DNA from: Butyricimonas faecihominis
GTDB taxonomy: Bacteria; Bacteroidota; Bacteroidia; Bacteroidales; Marinifilaceae
DNA length: 64,000 bases
Assembly (NCBI RefSeq): GCF_033096445.1
Contig: NZ_AP028155.1
Span: forward strand, 3,105,880-3,169,879
Reading direction: 5' to 3'
Below are positions 26,628-36,522 of the stretch, one piece after another; the first letter of the stretch is position 1; every line of letters begins with the position of its first letter. Both the position numbers and the translations under genes were made by a program. The notes under the pieces were generated by a model, which searched no databases, was not told the DNA's origin, and was given only the letters and a program-made list of their open reading frames with translations.

Positions 26628-28949
26628 CTATTGTCCCGGTTTAACAGGCAAGGTAAACCAAAAAGTACTTCCTTGATTTTCCTCGGAAATCACCCCGATC
26701 TCTCCCCCCAACTTATGGACAATCGTCTGACAAATGGCTAATCCCAACCCAGTTCCGTTTGTAAAACTATCCAATTTGACAAAACGTTTGAAGATTTCAT
26801 CTTGCTTTTCCGCAGGAATTCCTTTCCCCGTGTCGGAAACAAAGAAACGCAACCCATTCTCCCGCTCCTCGTAACCAAAATGGATATGTCCCTCGTCGGT
26901 AAATTTAAGCGCATTATTCAGGAAATTCGAAATCACCTGCATCACCCGGTTCTTTTCCGTGTAAATAACACATTTATCCATATGGGAAGTAAAAGAAATA
27001 TCAATATTAGGATGTTCTATATTCTTCTGGCGATAACTCATTTCCAATCCCCGCAACATCTCGTTTATATCAACCATATCATAAATAAACTCCAACGTTC
27101 CCGCCTCGATCTTTGATAAATCCAGAATGTCACTAATCAACTGCAACAGTAACTCATTATTTCGATTAATAATAGCCATGTACTCCTCTTTATCCTTCGG
27201 ATCATCCGTGTTAACCAGTAATTCACTGAACCCCACGATAGCATTCAGGGGGGTACGAATCTCGTGACTCATATTGGACAGGAACATCGACTTCAACCGA
27301 TCGGACATCTCAGCCGCTTCCTTCGCCCGTTTCCATTCATTGGCAACCCGGGTGCGTTCGGAAACATCCTCGTATTTCAATACAACTCCCCGAATCTGCC
27401 TCTCGTTCTTTATATCATAAACAGGCGTGGCCGTGATCTCCACCGTAAACCCGTCATCAAAAGTAACTTCCTTCATTTCCCGTTTTCCCGTCTCCAACGC
27501 TTTCTGCATCACGCACCCCGGACAAGGAGAATCCCGATGCATCACGCTTTTGTAGCAACACAACCCGGCCTTATACCTACCGGCCAGCGGATGCTCGGAA
27601 TACTGGGCCAAGTTTTCCCACTCGATCATGTAATTCGGGTGAAGATACACTAATCCATTATTCGAGTGATCAAGAATAAGCTGGTTGATCTCCTGAATCT
27701 TTTCCACATTCTGTTTCGCCTCCATCAAGGTTTTCTCGTATAACTTACTCTCGGTTATATTACGTAACGTCCCGACAACCCGCAGGGGTTTCCCTGTAAT
27801 ATCTTTTTTCTCGATCGTCAAATACAAATCATAATAATCTGCATACACCCCCAGAACATCATAACGAATCTCCCGGTGCAAATTATCTATCCGTCCATTC
27901 TTTATATCTGCGAAAAGCCGGGACATGACCTCCCGATCGTCCGGATGCATGTAATCAACAGCCTCCAGCGAGGACAGACCATCCCGTTCTTTACAAAAAC
28001 CTTTATTTTCAACTTTAAACTCGGGATATTTAAACCGGATAAGATCATCTTCCAAATCCCAGATCATCGGAACCGTGTTCGTAACCGAGAAAGCCATCCG
28101 CAATTGCTGATTCACCTCTTGAAGTTGTTCTTGTATACGAATAAGATCTGTTATATCCCAGCGAGTGGCCAGTAACCAATGGTGTATATCGTTGGACACC
28201 ACATTTTTATTCACGATAGAAACGTGTCTCTCGCCGTCAGGAGTCTCGTATACTTCTTGCACTTGATAAGAACTTCCTTCTTCAATAATTTTAAAATCGA
28301 CATCCCGGTAATGCTCGCCTCGTTCCTTTCCATACACCTCTATATCAGTCTTACCGATAATTTCTTCCCGAGAATATCCACCCTGTAACTCACACTGCTT
28401 ATTCCAGAAAACATACTTCAAATCATCATCTATATCCTTTATGATCAGAGGCATTGGCATATTGTCCAGCACCGCATTCAATAATCGCTGATTCTGTTTT
28501 ATCGCAACTTCGTTCTTTTTCCGTCCCGTAATATCCCGTTCAAAACAAGCCACCAAATTTTCCTGTACACGCTTGAACCGCCCCTCGTAATAGGTTATCT
28601 TACCATGAACCGACACGGTATACTCCACCTCGTACACTTTATCCGAAATCAACGCTTCCCGCAAATTGGATATCACGATGTCTACAAACGGGGGATCAAC
28701 ACAATCCTTCAAATTCCGACCAATCAATGCCTCCACCGGTAAAGAAAGTTTCACAGGATCTGCATTATAAATTTTTTGTATATTAAACTGGTTATCTACC
28801 ATGAAAATCATGTCGGGGACAGAGGCAATAACCTTTTCTGCCATAATATTTTCCATATTCTCTCGTGGAATAAAGATTTTTCTCCTACGAGAAAAAAAGA
28901 AGATGAGATTTCCCAAAATCACTACTCCAGCTATAACATATCCCCACAT
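26628..28949 (-). CDS. Membrane-anchored multi-PAS sensor histidine kinase
   Basis: 773 residues. One transmembrane helix (about 3-20) is followed by basic residues, so the sensor part is cytoplasmic. There are four PAS-like units, about 37-140, 150-270, 280-402 and 418-530. The last has a cysteine cluster (C464, C465, C476, C479; ..CCYK.. and ..CPGC..) that could bind a metal or a redox centre. The dimerisation box [11 protein letters not shown] carries the phospho-acceptor H562, and ATPase boxes NNALKF, DTGKGI and GTGLGLA follow. No receiver domain and no adjacent response regulator gene are present, so it is an orphan kinase. It has its own promoter. Confidence 0.93.
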   Translation of the reverse strand: MWGYVIAGVVILGNLIFFFSRRRKIFIPRENMENIMAEKVIASVPDMIFMVDNQFNIQKIYNADPVKLSLPVEALIGRNLKDCVDPPFVDIVISNLREALISDKVYEVEYTVSVHGKITYYEGRFKRVQENLVACFERDITGRKKNEVAIKQNQRLLNAVLDNMPMPLIIKDIDDDLKYVFWNKQCELQGGYSREEIIGKTDIEVYGKERGEHYRDVDFKIIEEGSSYQVQEVYETPDGERHVSIVNKNVVSNDIHHWLLATRWDITDLIRIQEQLQEVNQQLRMAFSVTNTVPMIWDLEDDLIRFKYPEFKVENKGFCKERDGLSSLEAVDYMHPDDREVMSRLFADIKNGRIDNLHREIRYDVLGVYADYYDLYLTIEKKDITGKPLRVVGTLRNITESKLYEKTLMEAKQNVEKIQEINQLILDHSNNGLVYLHPNYMIEWENLAQYSEHPLAGRYKAGLCCYKSVMHRDSPCPGCVMQKALETGKREMKEVTFDDGFTVEITATPVYDIKNERQIRGVVLKYEDVSERTRVANEWKRAKEAAEMSDRLKSMFLSNMSHEIRTPLNAIVGFSELLVNTDDPKDKEEYMAIINRNNELLLQLISDILDLSKIEAGTLEFIYDMVDINEMLRGLEMSYRQKNIEHPNIDISFTSHMDKCVIYTEKNRVMQVISNFLNNALKFTDEGHIHFGYEERENGLRFFVSDTGKGIPAEKQDEIFKRFVKLDSFTNGTGLGLAICQTIVHKLGGEIGVISEENQGSTFWFTLPVKPGQ

Positions 28950-28982
28950 GGCAATCAGATTTAATTTTTACGCAATATATTG

Positions 28983-29013
28983 CAAATATAACAATAATAA
29001 ATTACCAAACAAT
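28983..29013 (-). promoter_or_regulatory. Bacteroidota-type promoter for the sensor kinase
   Basis: Minus strand: ATTG (29013-29010, one mismatch to TTTG), 19 bp, then a perfect -7 box TATATTTG (28990-28983), 33 bp upstream of the kinase start. Confidence 0.6.
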
Positions 29014-29040
29014 CCCTTTATCGCACCATGATCGAATTAA

Positions 29041-29068
29041 AAAGCCGTGCTGACATCAGCACGGCTTT
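29041..29068 (-). terminator. Rho-independent terminator of dps
   Basis: A perfect 13 bp stem (AAAGCCGTGCTGA and its complement) with a two-base loop stands 24 bp after the dps stop; on the minus strand it is followed by TTAATT. Confidence 0.85.
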
Positions 29069-29092
29069 CTAGGTACAAATTAAAACTTAAAC

Positions 29093-29569
29093 TTATTCAC
29101 TTAAATATGCACGTAGCATCCATAAATTCTTCTCTTGCTCGGAAATGTAAGGATTAATCATATCTTGAGTTCCATCATCACCGATTTCTGCGGCCAAAGC
29201 CAATATTTCACGTTCTTTTCGGATCAATATCCCCAAATTCCCCACAATCTCCTTTACGCAACGATTCCCGTCGGAAACCCCCGTTACCTCTTTAATCTCA
29301 GCCTGTTTCATGTAAGCGGAATACGAATGTAACGGGGTACCCTCCAACGTAAGTACGCGTTCAGCAATCTCGTCCACCTTCTCGATAGCATCATTATAGT
29401 ACTCTTCAAACTTAGCATGCAACTCGAAGAAGTTACTTCCTTTCACGTTCCAGTGGAATCCTCTCAAATTCTGGTAAAATATTTGGTAATTTGCCAACAA
29501 ATCATTCAAATGGTTTACTAACTCTTTTGATTTCTCTTTGTCTAATCCGATTAAATTTAGTGTTTTCAT
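29093..29569 (-). CDS. dps: Dps-family ferritin-like DNA-protecting protein
   Basis: 158 residues, the normal Dps length. All ferroxidase ligands are in place with the family spacing: H39 and H51 from one subunit face, D66 and E70 from the other (GFHWNVKG, ELHAKF, KVDEIAE). Dps dodecamers oxidise and store iron with hydrogen peroxide and shield DNA under oxidative stress or starvation. It is a single-gene transcript: a strong promoter upstream and a perfect hairpin terminator downstream. I saw no obvious OxyR site. Confidence 0.94.
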   Translation of the reverse strand: MKTLNLIGLDKEKSKELVNHLNDLLANYQIFYQNLRGFHWNVKGSNFFELHAKFEEYYNDAIEKVDEIAERVLTLEGTPLHSYSAYMKQAEIKEVTGVSDGNRCVKEIVGNLGILIRKEREILALAAEIGDDGTQDMINPYISEQEKNLWMLRAYLSE

Positions 29570-29614
29570 ATTATTTGATTTTTATTAATTACTATTCTCC
29601 TTATTTTTCTGATA

Positions 29615-29646
29615 CAAATATAGAATAAGTAATATTATAAATCAAA
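29615..29646 (-). promoter_or_regulatory. Bacteroidota-type promoter for dps
   Basis: Minus strand TTTG (29646-29643), a 20 bp spacer, and TATATTTG (29622-29615) match the Bacteroidota sigma-70 consensus perfectly, 45 bp upstream of the start. Confidence 0.8.
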
Positions 29647-29735
29647 TCAATTGTTTTTATAAATTAATCTATCAAATTTATAACACATGATTATCATTGA
29701 CATACGACCACATTAACAAGAAATCATTTCAAAAT

Positions 29736-30710
29736 TTATTTTTCTAATGTAAAATTTACAGGAACGACATAATGCACACGTGCCTTTTCACCTCTCATTT
29801 TACCTGGTTCCCAACGAGGTAAGGCCTGAATGATCCGGATCGCCTCTGCATCAAGCAAAGGATGAACACTCTTCATAACCTTCACGTTATCAACTAAACC
29901 TGATGTATCAACCACAAAAGAAACAAATACCTTTCCTTCAATTTTTTGCTCTCTAGCCTCTATCGGATACTCAATTCTCTCCGCAATATACTCCTGAAGA
30001 GATTTATGAGGAAAAACTGGCATTTCCTCTGTTACATAGCAAAAAATACCATTTTTATTTTGTAAGCTATCCAACATTTCCCGAGTAAAATTTACCGGAA
30101 TTACAACACTAACCCGTTTCAACTCGCCTTGATGCCTGCCAGGTTCCCATCTAGGCATCTTCTTAACCAACCTCAAAGCCTCTGCCTTCAGAAGAGGATG
30201 TTTTCCGTAAGCAACTTCAATACTATCCATTCGTCCATCTTTCTCGATAATAGCTGACACAAAAACCTTGCCGGTTATTCCTTGTTTTATAGCCTCTTCA
30301 GGATATCTTACATTTTCCTTTACATAGCGTTTCAAATCTCCGGGAAAAACAGGCATATCCGACACAACCGCATAAACCGTCAATGAATCCTCAACTTCAT
30401 CCCCCAATGTTACATAGCAAAACATAAATTCCTCATTTTCTCTGATCGTGTCCACTCGTAACTTTCCCGTAGAATCCGTACTCACGAAATACTCTATTTC
30501 ATTCTTACTGACAGCAGCTCTCTCCGAAATTGAAGGTATAACTTTTCTTTCTGCAGCTTGTCCCTTCTTGCTTTCTCCAACACTTAAAATTACCAAAGCT
30601 GTTCCAAAAAAGATTTTACTATCATTGATCCATCTCCAATCCCATCGAACAGACAAACAATTTAAAATCTCATACAATACTCTATATACTTTTTTACGTA
30701 ACATGTTCAT
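29736..30710 (-). CDS. TonB-family protein with two tandem TonB C-terminal domains
   Basis: 324 residues. A short cytoplasmic basic start is followed by one hydrophobic helix (about 33-45, IFFGTALVILSVG), which would anchor it in the inner membrane. Two TonB_C domains follow, near 120-210 and 230-322; each has YP.EA, GKVFVS, PLL.AEA.R and PRWEPG. TonB domains usually link inner-membrane energy to outer-membrane receptors, and having two in tandem is uncommon. The start overlaps the radical SAM stop by 4 bp (ATGA), so the two genes are coupled. The proline-rich periplasmic spacer of classic TonB is missing, so energy transduction itself is uncertain. Confidence 0.8.
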   Translation of the reverse strand: MNMLRKKVYRVLYEILNCLSVRWDWRWINDSKIFFGTALVILSVGESKKGQAAERKVIPSISERAAVSKNEIEYFVSTDSTGKLRVDTIRENEEFMFCYVTLGDEVEDSLTVYAVVSDMPVFPGDLKRYVKENVRYPEEAIKQGITGKVFVSAIIEKDGRMDSIEVAYGKHPLLKAEALRLVKKMPRWEPGRHQGELKRVSVVIPVNFTREMLDSLQNKNGIFCYVTEEMPVFPHKSLQEYIAERIEYPIEAREQKIEGKVFVSFVVDTSGLVDNVKVMKSVHPLLDAEAIRIIQALPRWEPGKMRGEKARVHYVVPVNFTLEK

Positions 30711-31735
30711 GAAATAAAAGGTTTTAATGACAATTCTTTTACGATAGGATCAACCTGTTGCAATGTTCCCCCAACTTGTTCCGAAGCCGCCCGACAGCCA
30801 CCTCTACACATATTCCATTTTTTACATCCGCGACAATTTTCGACAACGATACTATCCCAAGAACAAGCGTAACTAGAAAACAGAATATCTGGCAACGGTT
30901 GACGGTACACATTTCCAACTATATTCGGAGAATGATTACACATCCGGACATTACCAACAATATCAAAAGTTAAAGGACGATTATATACATTTGTCGGACA
31001 ATTTCCAAAACGAATAAAAGGATAATCAACCGGATCAAGCAAACAATGTGGAGTACAAACACCAGAAACAACATCCAAACCATACCGCGACGCTAGCTCA
31101 TTTACTTCACCAAAAACTTGATGCAAAGCTTCACGCCCGACCGAAAGCTGCATGGGCTGATTCAATCCCTCCCCTCCAATATTATACCGATTCACCATAA
31201 ATCGACGTATTCCCATTTGACACAACCTTTTTATACATTCTCCAACATACAAGTAATTCAAAGCTGTAATCACAATTACCGGAACTACTTCTATTCCTCT
31301 GCCCAACATCAATTGTAACGATAACATCATTTTTTCCCATGCTCCCGGAACTCCCGTAATCCGATCATGAATTTCCGGACGAAATGATAGTATTGAAAAC
31401 TCCATCAAATTCACTTGTAATGCGGCTAATTGCTCATAAACTTTTATTTCCCCATTTCCATTCGTGATAACAATTACCCTCACACCATTCACTTTTGCAT
31501 GTAAAACCAACTCTATAAATCGTTCGCTAATAGTTGGTTCCCCACCTGTAAACACTACTTTACTCAACGTTGTCTTCCTTATCAGATAATCTAACAACAG
31601 GTATGCTTTTCGAAAAGACCCCAATCTTTCCATATTTATCCCCTCTTGCTTCCACCAATTATAACAATGTTTACATCGCAAATTACAATCAGAAGTTAAC
31701 TCAATAATTGCGTGATTCAAAAACGCCTTTTCCAT
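30707..31735 (-). CDS. Radical SAM/SPASM-type peptide-modifying enzyme
   Basis: 342 residues from the ATG at 31735; the frame continues upstream but would add a hydrophobic stretch foreign to the family. The radical SAM cluster motif is C17-x3-C21-x2-C24 (TSDCNLRCKHCYN), with GGEP at 64-67. The C-terminal third has a dense cysteine array (C227, C231, C246, C266, C291, C301, C304, C310, C314), as in SPASM domains that bind extra iron-sulfur clusters. Such enzymes modify peptides or proteins, for example in RiPP pathways. I could find no precursor peptide next to it. It is coupled to a TonB-type gene, an unusual pairing. Confidence 0.85.
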   Translation of the reverse strand: MEKAFLNHAIIELTSDCNLRCKHCYNWWKQEGINMERLGSFRKAYLLLDYLIRKTTLSKVVFTGGEPTISERFIELVLHAKVNGVRVIVITNGNGEIKVYEQLAALQVNLMEFSILSFRPEIHDRITGVPGAWEKMMLSLQLMLGRGIEVVPVIVITALNYLYVGECIKRLCQMGIRRFMVNRYNIGGEGLNQPMQLSVGREALHQVFGEVNELASRYGLDVVSGVCTPHCLLDPVDYPFIRFGNCPTNVYNRPLTFDIVGNVRMCNHSPNIVGNVYRQPLPDILFSSYACSWDSIVVENCRGCKKWNMCRGGCRAASEQVGGTLQQVDPIVKELSLKPFIS

Positions 31736-31898
31736 ATTCTCTAATAAATATATGACAAGTATATAAAAAAATAGAAATAAACAACATATAAATTCCTGTA
31801 TTAAAGCCATACACCCATCTCTCTCCACCTTATTACAAATAATTCGATATTAAAATTCAGTCCTTGCTACCTTTTTTTTCAAAAAAATCAGTCAATTC

Positions 31899-31929
31899 TT
31901 TGCAGAGTTCAAAAATTGCACTACATTTG
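31899..31929 (+). promoter_or_regulatory. Bacteroidota-type promoter for tRNA-Val
   Basis: TTTG (31899-31902), a 19 bp spacer and TACATTTG (31922-31929) match the consensus perfectly, 20 bp before the tRNA. Confidence 0.8.
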
Positions 31930-31949
31930 CATCCGCAATCAAGCAACAC

Positions 31950-32027
31950 GGGCGCTTAGCTCAGCTGGTTCAGAGCATCTGGTTTACACCCAGAGGGTCG
32001 GGGGTTCGAATCCCTCAGCGCCCACCA
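31950..32027 (+). tRNA. tRNA-Val(TAC)
   Basis: A full cloverleaf: acceptor GGGCGCT/AGCGCCC, D arm GCTC/GAGC, anticodon stem TCTGG/CCAGA with loop TTTACAC (anticodon TAC, valine), T arm GGGGG-TTCGAAT-CCCTC, discriminator A and an encoded CCA end (32025-32027). Confidence 0.97.
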
Positions 32028-32054
32028 AGAGACTCATAATGAGTCTCTTTTTTT
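32028..32054 (+). terminator. Terminator of tRNA-Val
   Basis: A stem AGAGACTCA/TGAGTCTCT with a 3-base loop, directly after CCA, followed by a run of seven Ts. Confidence 0.85.
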
Positions 32055-32140
32055 GTTTTGAGGTTACTTTTTCAAATAAGTCATAAGGATTTATGATAGT
32101 GTCTCCAAAAGGAGACACTATCTTCACTCGTTCAATTCCA

Positions 32141-32272
32141 TCCGTGTACGCCCATTCAAAGAGAATATTGAATTCTTTCAACAACAGGAACACGAACGCT
32201 GCCACCGAATCATTCAACGCCAAGCAGAAAGCCTTCAGGGTTCAATTTAGGGGTGTGCTGGATATAAATTTT
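32141..32272 (+). pseudogene. Transposase C-terminal relic behind tRNA-Val
   Basis: The translation contains RILNSFNNRNTNAATESFN followed by AKQKAFRVQFRGV, which matches what I recall as the C-terminus of ISL3-type transposases (N-R-TNA-AESFNAK-KAFR-QFRGV). The homology stops abruptly after about 45 residues and nothing of the N-terminal or catalytic parts is present. A perfect 12 bp hairpin lies just before it (32095-32122, GATAGTGTCTCC arms, AAAA loop). This is a dead fragment, left between the tRNA and the M16 peptidase gene. The remaining stretch to 32437 holds no gene that I can support. Confidence 0.6.
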
Positions 32273-32437
32273 TCCTCTTTAGAGTCGCAAAAATTTTTGC
32301 TTGAAAAGAAGAAAGAAAAGCAAGAAAGAAATGGAGATCCACCTAATTTTTCACGTGAGCCTTTTTCCATCGGCCTTTTCACGTGAACTCATTTCCGCAC
32401 TCTTCCGATGATTGATGATAATTCCACACATTCTTTA

Positions 32438-35227
32438 TCAATATTTTGACTTAATCACCAAATCAACACATTGCGCTGTATTAAAAAATCTTCGGGCAAA
32501 ACCGAGTACATTTCTTGCCTTAATTTTATCAATAACAGCATCAAAATAAATCGGAGAATCCATTCTTTTTCCCGTTTTATTATAAAACTGAAGATTTTCT
32601 GTCCAAAAAGCAATTGTATTATAAGCCATTTCGTCAACCGATTTTTTCTCTTTCTCTATAGAAAGGACGAAATCTTCAACATCCTCATTTGTCATACCTT
32701 GCTTCAAAAATTCCTGAATTTGTTCATGAACTAATTCCCTCATCCGAGGACCTTCATCCAAAGATGTTGCAAAACGAATAAATAGTTCTTGTTGATAACG
32801 AGGTTTTGAAGACACTTCCCCTAACACTTGCACACTATATGCAGCCCCTCGCTCACCCCGAATCTCTTCTTGGAAACGATACTGAAAATACATTTTCAGT
32901 ATACGCATACACACCTCTTCCATTGGAGTGGTTTTCAAATTATTAACAAACTCAATACTCACCAAGTATTTACGATCCGGCATATTCACTTCTATATCTT
33001 CAGTTATATTTCCTTCCCGATCGTAATGATGTTCTACCGGTGTTTCTTTCCTGTACGCAGAAGGAATTGCCCCCACGTACTTGGCCACCAGTTCACGAGC
33101 TTTCTCCCTTTCAATATCTCCGACCAAATAAAAAGTAAAATCTGAAGCATCTTGAAAACGCTCCTTATAAATTTGAATCATCCGATCAAAATTCATCGCA
33201 GAATAATAATCGGTATCCTTTTTCCAAAGACGAGGAGACTCTACTCTTCTGATCGAGGATAACATCTCGCTAATCGTATCATTGATTGTCGCATTCGAAT
33301 TTGCTTGGTTCATTCGGTTAACCGCCACAAAACGATTAAAAAGTACACTATCAAAACGAGGTCGTTCCATTGCCAGATAAAATAACTGGAAAGCAATTTC
33401 CAAGTCAACAGATGCCCCAACAACACTAATACTCTCCGAACGTTCATCTAAAGACAAATTCATATCAACCGTATGATCTTTCAACAAGAAACCCAATGCA
33501 TTCATATCATATTTATACAATCCTCCTTGCAAAAACAAGGCAGACAAGGCATCTGCAGAGGGCAAATCCTCAGCTTTTATCACCGAACGCCCACCGGGAC
33601 TTCCAGCCAACATATTAAACATACCTTTATCTCCATCCGTGTATTTATAAAATATCCTAGCTCCATTATCCAACACCCATTCCTCAGCGTCCAACATTTT
33701 TATAGTCTTCTCTTTTACAATCCTTCCCGGTTTAATCTCAAAATCTATCAATTCAGCATTCTCTTCTATCACTTCTTCCCGAGCGGCAAGTTGTTCCATA
33801 TCAGCGGAACGGGAATCCTGAATCATCTTTTCAATTTCTTGGGCATTAGGAAAAAGATAAGTGGAATCATTACCCTGCATAAGAAATACCCAATTATCCG
33901 ATCCACCGTACCAATCAGAAATCCAATCTTGAAAATTTTTAGCCGATAACGTATCAAGGACAGACAACGTGACGTCCAACTTTTCATCAACCGTACACAA
34001 AGGTCTGCCTAATAAAAAATTATCTTGATAAATCTGGAGGAACACGCTATTCGGCATACTCCCTTCCTGCCCCATATTCGCCCTCACCCCTTGCCGGTAT
34101 TTCTCTATCAAAGGTTGCAAGACTTCATCTGTAAATCCAAAACGATGCACATACTCTATTTTGTCCAACATTTGCTGCAACGCCTCTTTTTCCTTTCCCG
34201 GCAAAGACGTTAATACCATATTGAAACTATCATAATTTCTCACCAAATTAGAAATCCACGCTCCCGCACTCAAAAGATAAGACTCCCCCGCCTCCACATA
34301 TTCCGTTATTAATCCTCTCATCACCGAATTATAAAAGTCTCGTAATAACATCTCACGTAACATATCTTCCAAAGAATTCACGCTAACCCAAGGAATACGT
34401 TTCACCAATTGAATTGAATTATTAGAGATCTCTTTATCGATCAATTTCGCGTATAAAGGCCTGTCATTATTTTCTATTTTATAAACAAGACGAGGTTTTG
34501 GATTCTTTCTTTTGGGAATAGGATCAAATAAACGTTTCACGGTCGTCTCCACCTGCTCAACATCAATATCCCCAATAATCATTACCGCTTGTTGGTCCGG
34601 ACGATAAAAATCATTATAATAACTCCTCAGTTGTTCCGGAGTAAAATTCTGCACGACATCCACGGTACCGATAATATCATGAATAGCATATTTACTCCCG
34701 TTATACAAATAAGGCTCTGCCATTTTTTTCACTCGTTTAGACACATTCATCCTTACCCGACGTTCCTCCCGAATCACTTTACGTTCTTGATCCATATCTT
34801 CCGATTTCAATTTCAAGAAACCAGACCAATCCCGTAATACTAAAACACAGGAATCTACCAACACCCGCGAGGCCGTTGGTACATGATCAATATGATATAT
34901 CGTTTCATCATATTTAGTCACAGCATTGAACGTCTCCACTCCATGACGTTGTAAAAAGGCAGGCACTCCATCCGGAAAACTCTGCGTGGAGTGAAATGCC
35001 ATATGTTCCAAGACATGAGCCAAACCATTCTGATTGTCATCTTCCAACAAAGAACCGACATTTTGCACGAGATAATAATCAGCATACCCCGATTGAACCT
35101 CTGTATGCCGAATATAGTACGTCAACCCGTTCTTTAACTTACCATAACGAAACACACCGGAACTCTCTTGAGCCACGACAAAACAACTGGAACAAAAAAA
35201 CAATAACAACAATAGTAAATTTCTCAT
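32438..35227 (-). CDS. M16-family (pitrilysin-like) zinc metallopeptidase (locus C)
   Basis: 929 residues with a signal peptide (cleavage likely at VVA-Q, about residue 19). The inverted zinc motif HVLEH (71-75) is intact, with the downstream acidic stretch KVIREERRVR near 148-157 that supplies the third ligand. The length fits a two-half M16 peptidase (about 450 residues each); the C-terminal half lacks the motif, as usual. M16 enzymes cut peptides enclosed in a clamshell, and the signal peptide places this one in the periplasm. It starts within the thioredoxin stop (4 bp overlap, ATGA) and closes locus C, suggesting that imported peptides are reduced and then cleaved. Confidence 0.93.
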   Translation of the reverse strand: MRNLLLLLLFFCSSCFVVAQESSGVFRYGKLKNGLTYYIRHTEVQSGYADYYLVQNVGSLLEDDNQNGLAHVLEHMAFHSTQSFPDGVPAFLQRHGVETFNAVTKYDETIYHIDHVPTASRVLVDSCVLVLRDWSGFLKLKSEDMDQERKVIREERRVRMNVSKRVKKMAEPYLYNGSKYAIHDIIGTVDVVQNFTPEQLRSYYNDFYRPDQQAVMIIGDIDVEQVETTVKRLFDPIPKRKNPKPRLVYKIENNDRPLYAKLIDKEISNNSIQLVKRIPWVSVNSLEDMLREMLLRDFYNSVMRGLITEYVEAGESYLLSAGAWISNLVRNYDSFNMVLTSLPGKEKEALQQMLDKIEYVHRFGFTDEVLQPLIEKYRQGVRANMGQEGSMPNSVFLQIYQDNFLLGRPLCTVDEKLDVTLSVLDTLSAKNFQDWISDWYGGSDNWVFLMQGNDSTYLFPNAQEIEKMIQDSRSADMEQLAAREEVIEENAELIDFEIKPGRIVKEKTIKMLDAEEWVLDNGARIFYKYTDGDKGMFNMLAGSPGGRSVIKAEDLPSADALSALFLQGGLYKYDMNALGFLLKDHTVDMNLSLDERSESISVVGASVDLEIAFQLFYLAMERPRFDSVLFNRFVAVNRMNQANSNATINDTISEMLSSIRRVESPRLWKKDTDYYSAMNFDRMIQIYKERFQDASDFTFYLVGDIEREKARELVAKYVGAIPSAYRKETPVEHHYDREGNITEDIEVNMPDRKYLVSIEFVNNLKTTPMEEVCMRILKMYFQYRFQEEIRGERGAAYSVQVLGEVSSKPRYQQELFIRFATSLDEGPRMRELVHEQIQEFLKQGMTNEDVEDFVLSIEKEKKSVDEMAYNTIAFWTENLQFYNKTGKRMDSPIYFDAVIDKIKARNVLGFARRFFNTAQCVDLVIKSKY

Positions 35228-36504
35228 AACGTACTCAATCTACTTTGGATCATTTTCTGTAATTGCACCATCAACTGTTTATCCTCGATCTCCGCACTCA
35301 CGATAAAAGCTTGATTATAACATTGTTTTGCTTTCACGCTATCCCCAGTTTGTTTCAAACAATCCCCTAACAAACAAAGCACTCGGGATCTTAACTGAAC
35401 TGACATTCGCGGGAAAGATAAAGCCTTTTCCAGCCACGGGATTACCTTCAGGTAAGCATTCTCGGGAATATTACCTTGATACAAGGAAAATAAATCCTCT
35501 ACCGGTCCGGTGTAATTATTAACCGTCAATGTTGCGCTCGCACCTTGAAAATATTTATTCATATTTTCAAAAAACACATCCAAATTCTTACGGTACAAAT
35601 TATAATACCCGTCCGCAAGGAAATTAACAGCTTCAAAAGCAGTAAGTTCTCCAAACGGGATTGCGCCGTAAATCTGATTCAAATCACCATTCAATCGCTC
35701 CAATTCTTGTTTGTACTCCGCCTTACCGTTACGACACAAGGATATAATATATCCATTATACAAACTGATTATATACCTGTTCACGTCCGTTTTACCCACT
35801 TGTTCTACGTATCCTTGATAATTTCTGACCAGAGCATCGAAAATCGGGTCATTCTTATCTTTTTGCTGATGGAACATTACCAATAAGGCAAAATCCTCTG
35901 GATTCACCATTTTATCCAAGGTTTTATCGGCCACGTAACTATCAAATAAAGAGCCTATACGGATAACCCATTTTTCCCGGTTATACCCTTCCTGTGTACC
36001 GATAAAAGCGGGAGCTTGTAACAATAACTCTTGCCGCAAATCCAAATTCTTCTTCTCTTTCTTAACTTTTTCATATAACTTTTCAAAACTTAAGACTTCC
36101 CCCATAACGACTTTAGCCTCATGCAATAAAGTAGCAGACTCTTTTGCACCGTTAATTGACAAAAGTATTTCCCCTTTCACGTTAAGAAATAACAGGGTCG
36201 GCAAAGCATTTACTTTATATTTTTGTACTAATGTTTTATTCTCCGGAGCCTCAGCATTCAACTGGCAACAAACAAAATTTTTGTTAAAATATTCTCCCAC
36301 CTCAGGTAATGTGAAAATCTTTTTTGCCATTTGCTTACAAGGTTCACACCAATCCGCATAGAAATCTATAAAAAGATACTTCTTTTCCTTCTTCGCCTTT
36401 GCCACGGCATCCTCAAATGTCCCTTCAAAAAAAGTAATTTGGGCAGATACCGTCTCTAGCAATCCCATAAACAAGATTACTAGCCATAATTTAATATATT
36501 TCAT
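35224..36504 (-). CDS. Periplasmic thioredoxin-family protein (locus C)
   Basis: 426 residues, signal peptide ending near VSAQ. The N-terminal thioredoxin domain has DWCEPC (C53, C56) and LPTLLFL. The long C-terminal region (about 160-426) looks helical, with a tetratricopeptide-like end (LCLLGDCLKQTGDSVKAKQCYNQA). It is the locus C counterpart of the proteins at 1684-2784 and 16152-17240, but longer. The 4 bp overlap with the M16 peptidase gene argues for linked translation and linked function. Redox direction (reductase or oxidase) is not decided by sequence; CEPC is unusual compared with CGPC. Confidence 0.88.
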   Translation of the reverse strand: MKYIKLWLVILFMGLLETVSAQITFFEGTFEDAVAKAKKEKKYLFIDFYADWCEPCKQMAKKIFTLPEVGEYFNKNFVCCQLNAEAPENKTLVQKYKVNALPTLLFLNVKGEILLSINGAKESATLLHEAKVVMGEVLSFEKLYEKVKKEKKNLDLRQELLLQAPAFIGTQEGYNREKWVIRIGSLFDSYVADKTLDKMVNPEDFALLVMFHQQKDKNDPIFDALVRNYQGYVEQVGKTDVNRYIISLYNGYIISLCRNGKAEYKQELERLNGDLNQIYGAIPFGELTAFEAVNFLADGYYNLYRKNLDVFFENMNKYFQGASATLTVNNYTGPVEDLFSLYQGNIPENAYLKVIPWLEKALSFPRMSVQLRSRVLCLLGDCLKQTGDSVKAKQCYNQAFIVSAEIEDKQLMVQLQKMIQSRLSTL

Positions 36505-36522
36505 TGTAATTAAATTTAAAAA

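Noticed and set aside
31736-31828. N-terminal hydrophobic extension or small precursor peptide ahead of the radical SAM enzyme
   Set aside because: The extension is in the same frame and resembles no leader peptide; radical SAM proteins of this type start right before the cluster motif. Other small frames there stop after a few codons.
31984-32223. 79-residue minus-strand frame running across tRNA-Val
   Set aside because: Its end (GAEGFEPPTLWV) is the antisense translation of the tRNA, a known artefact.
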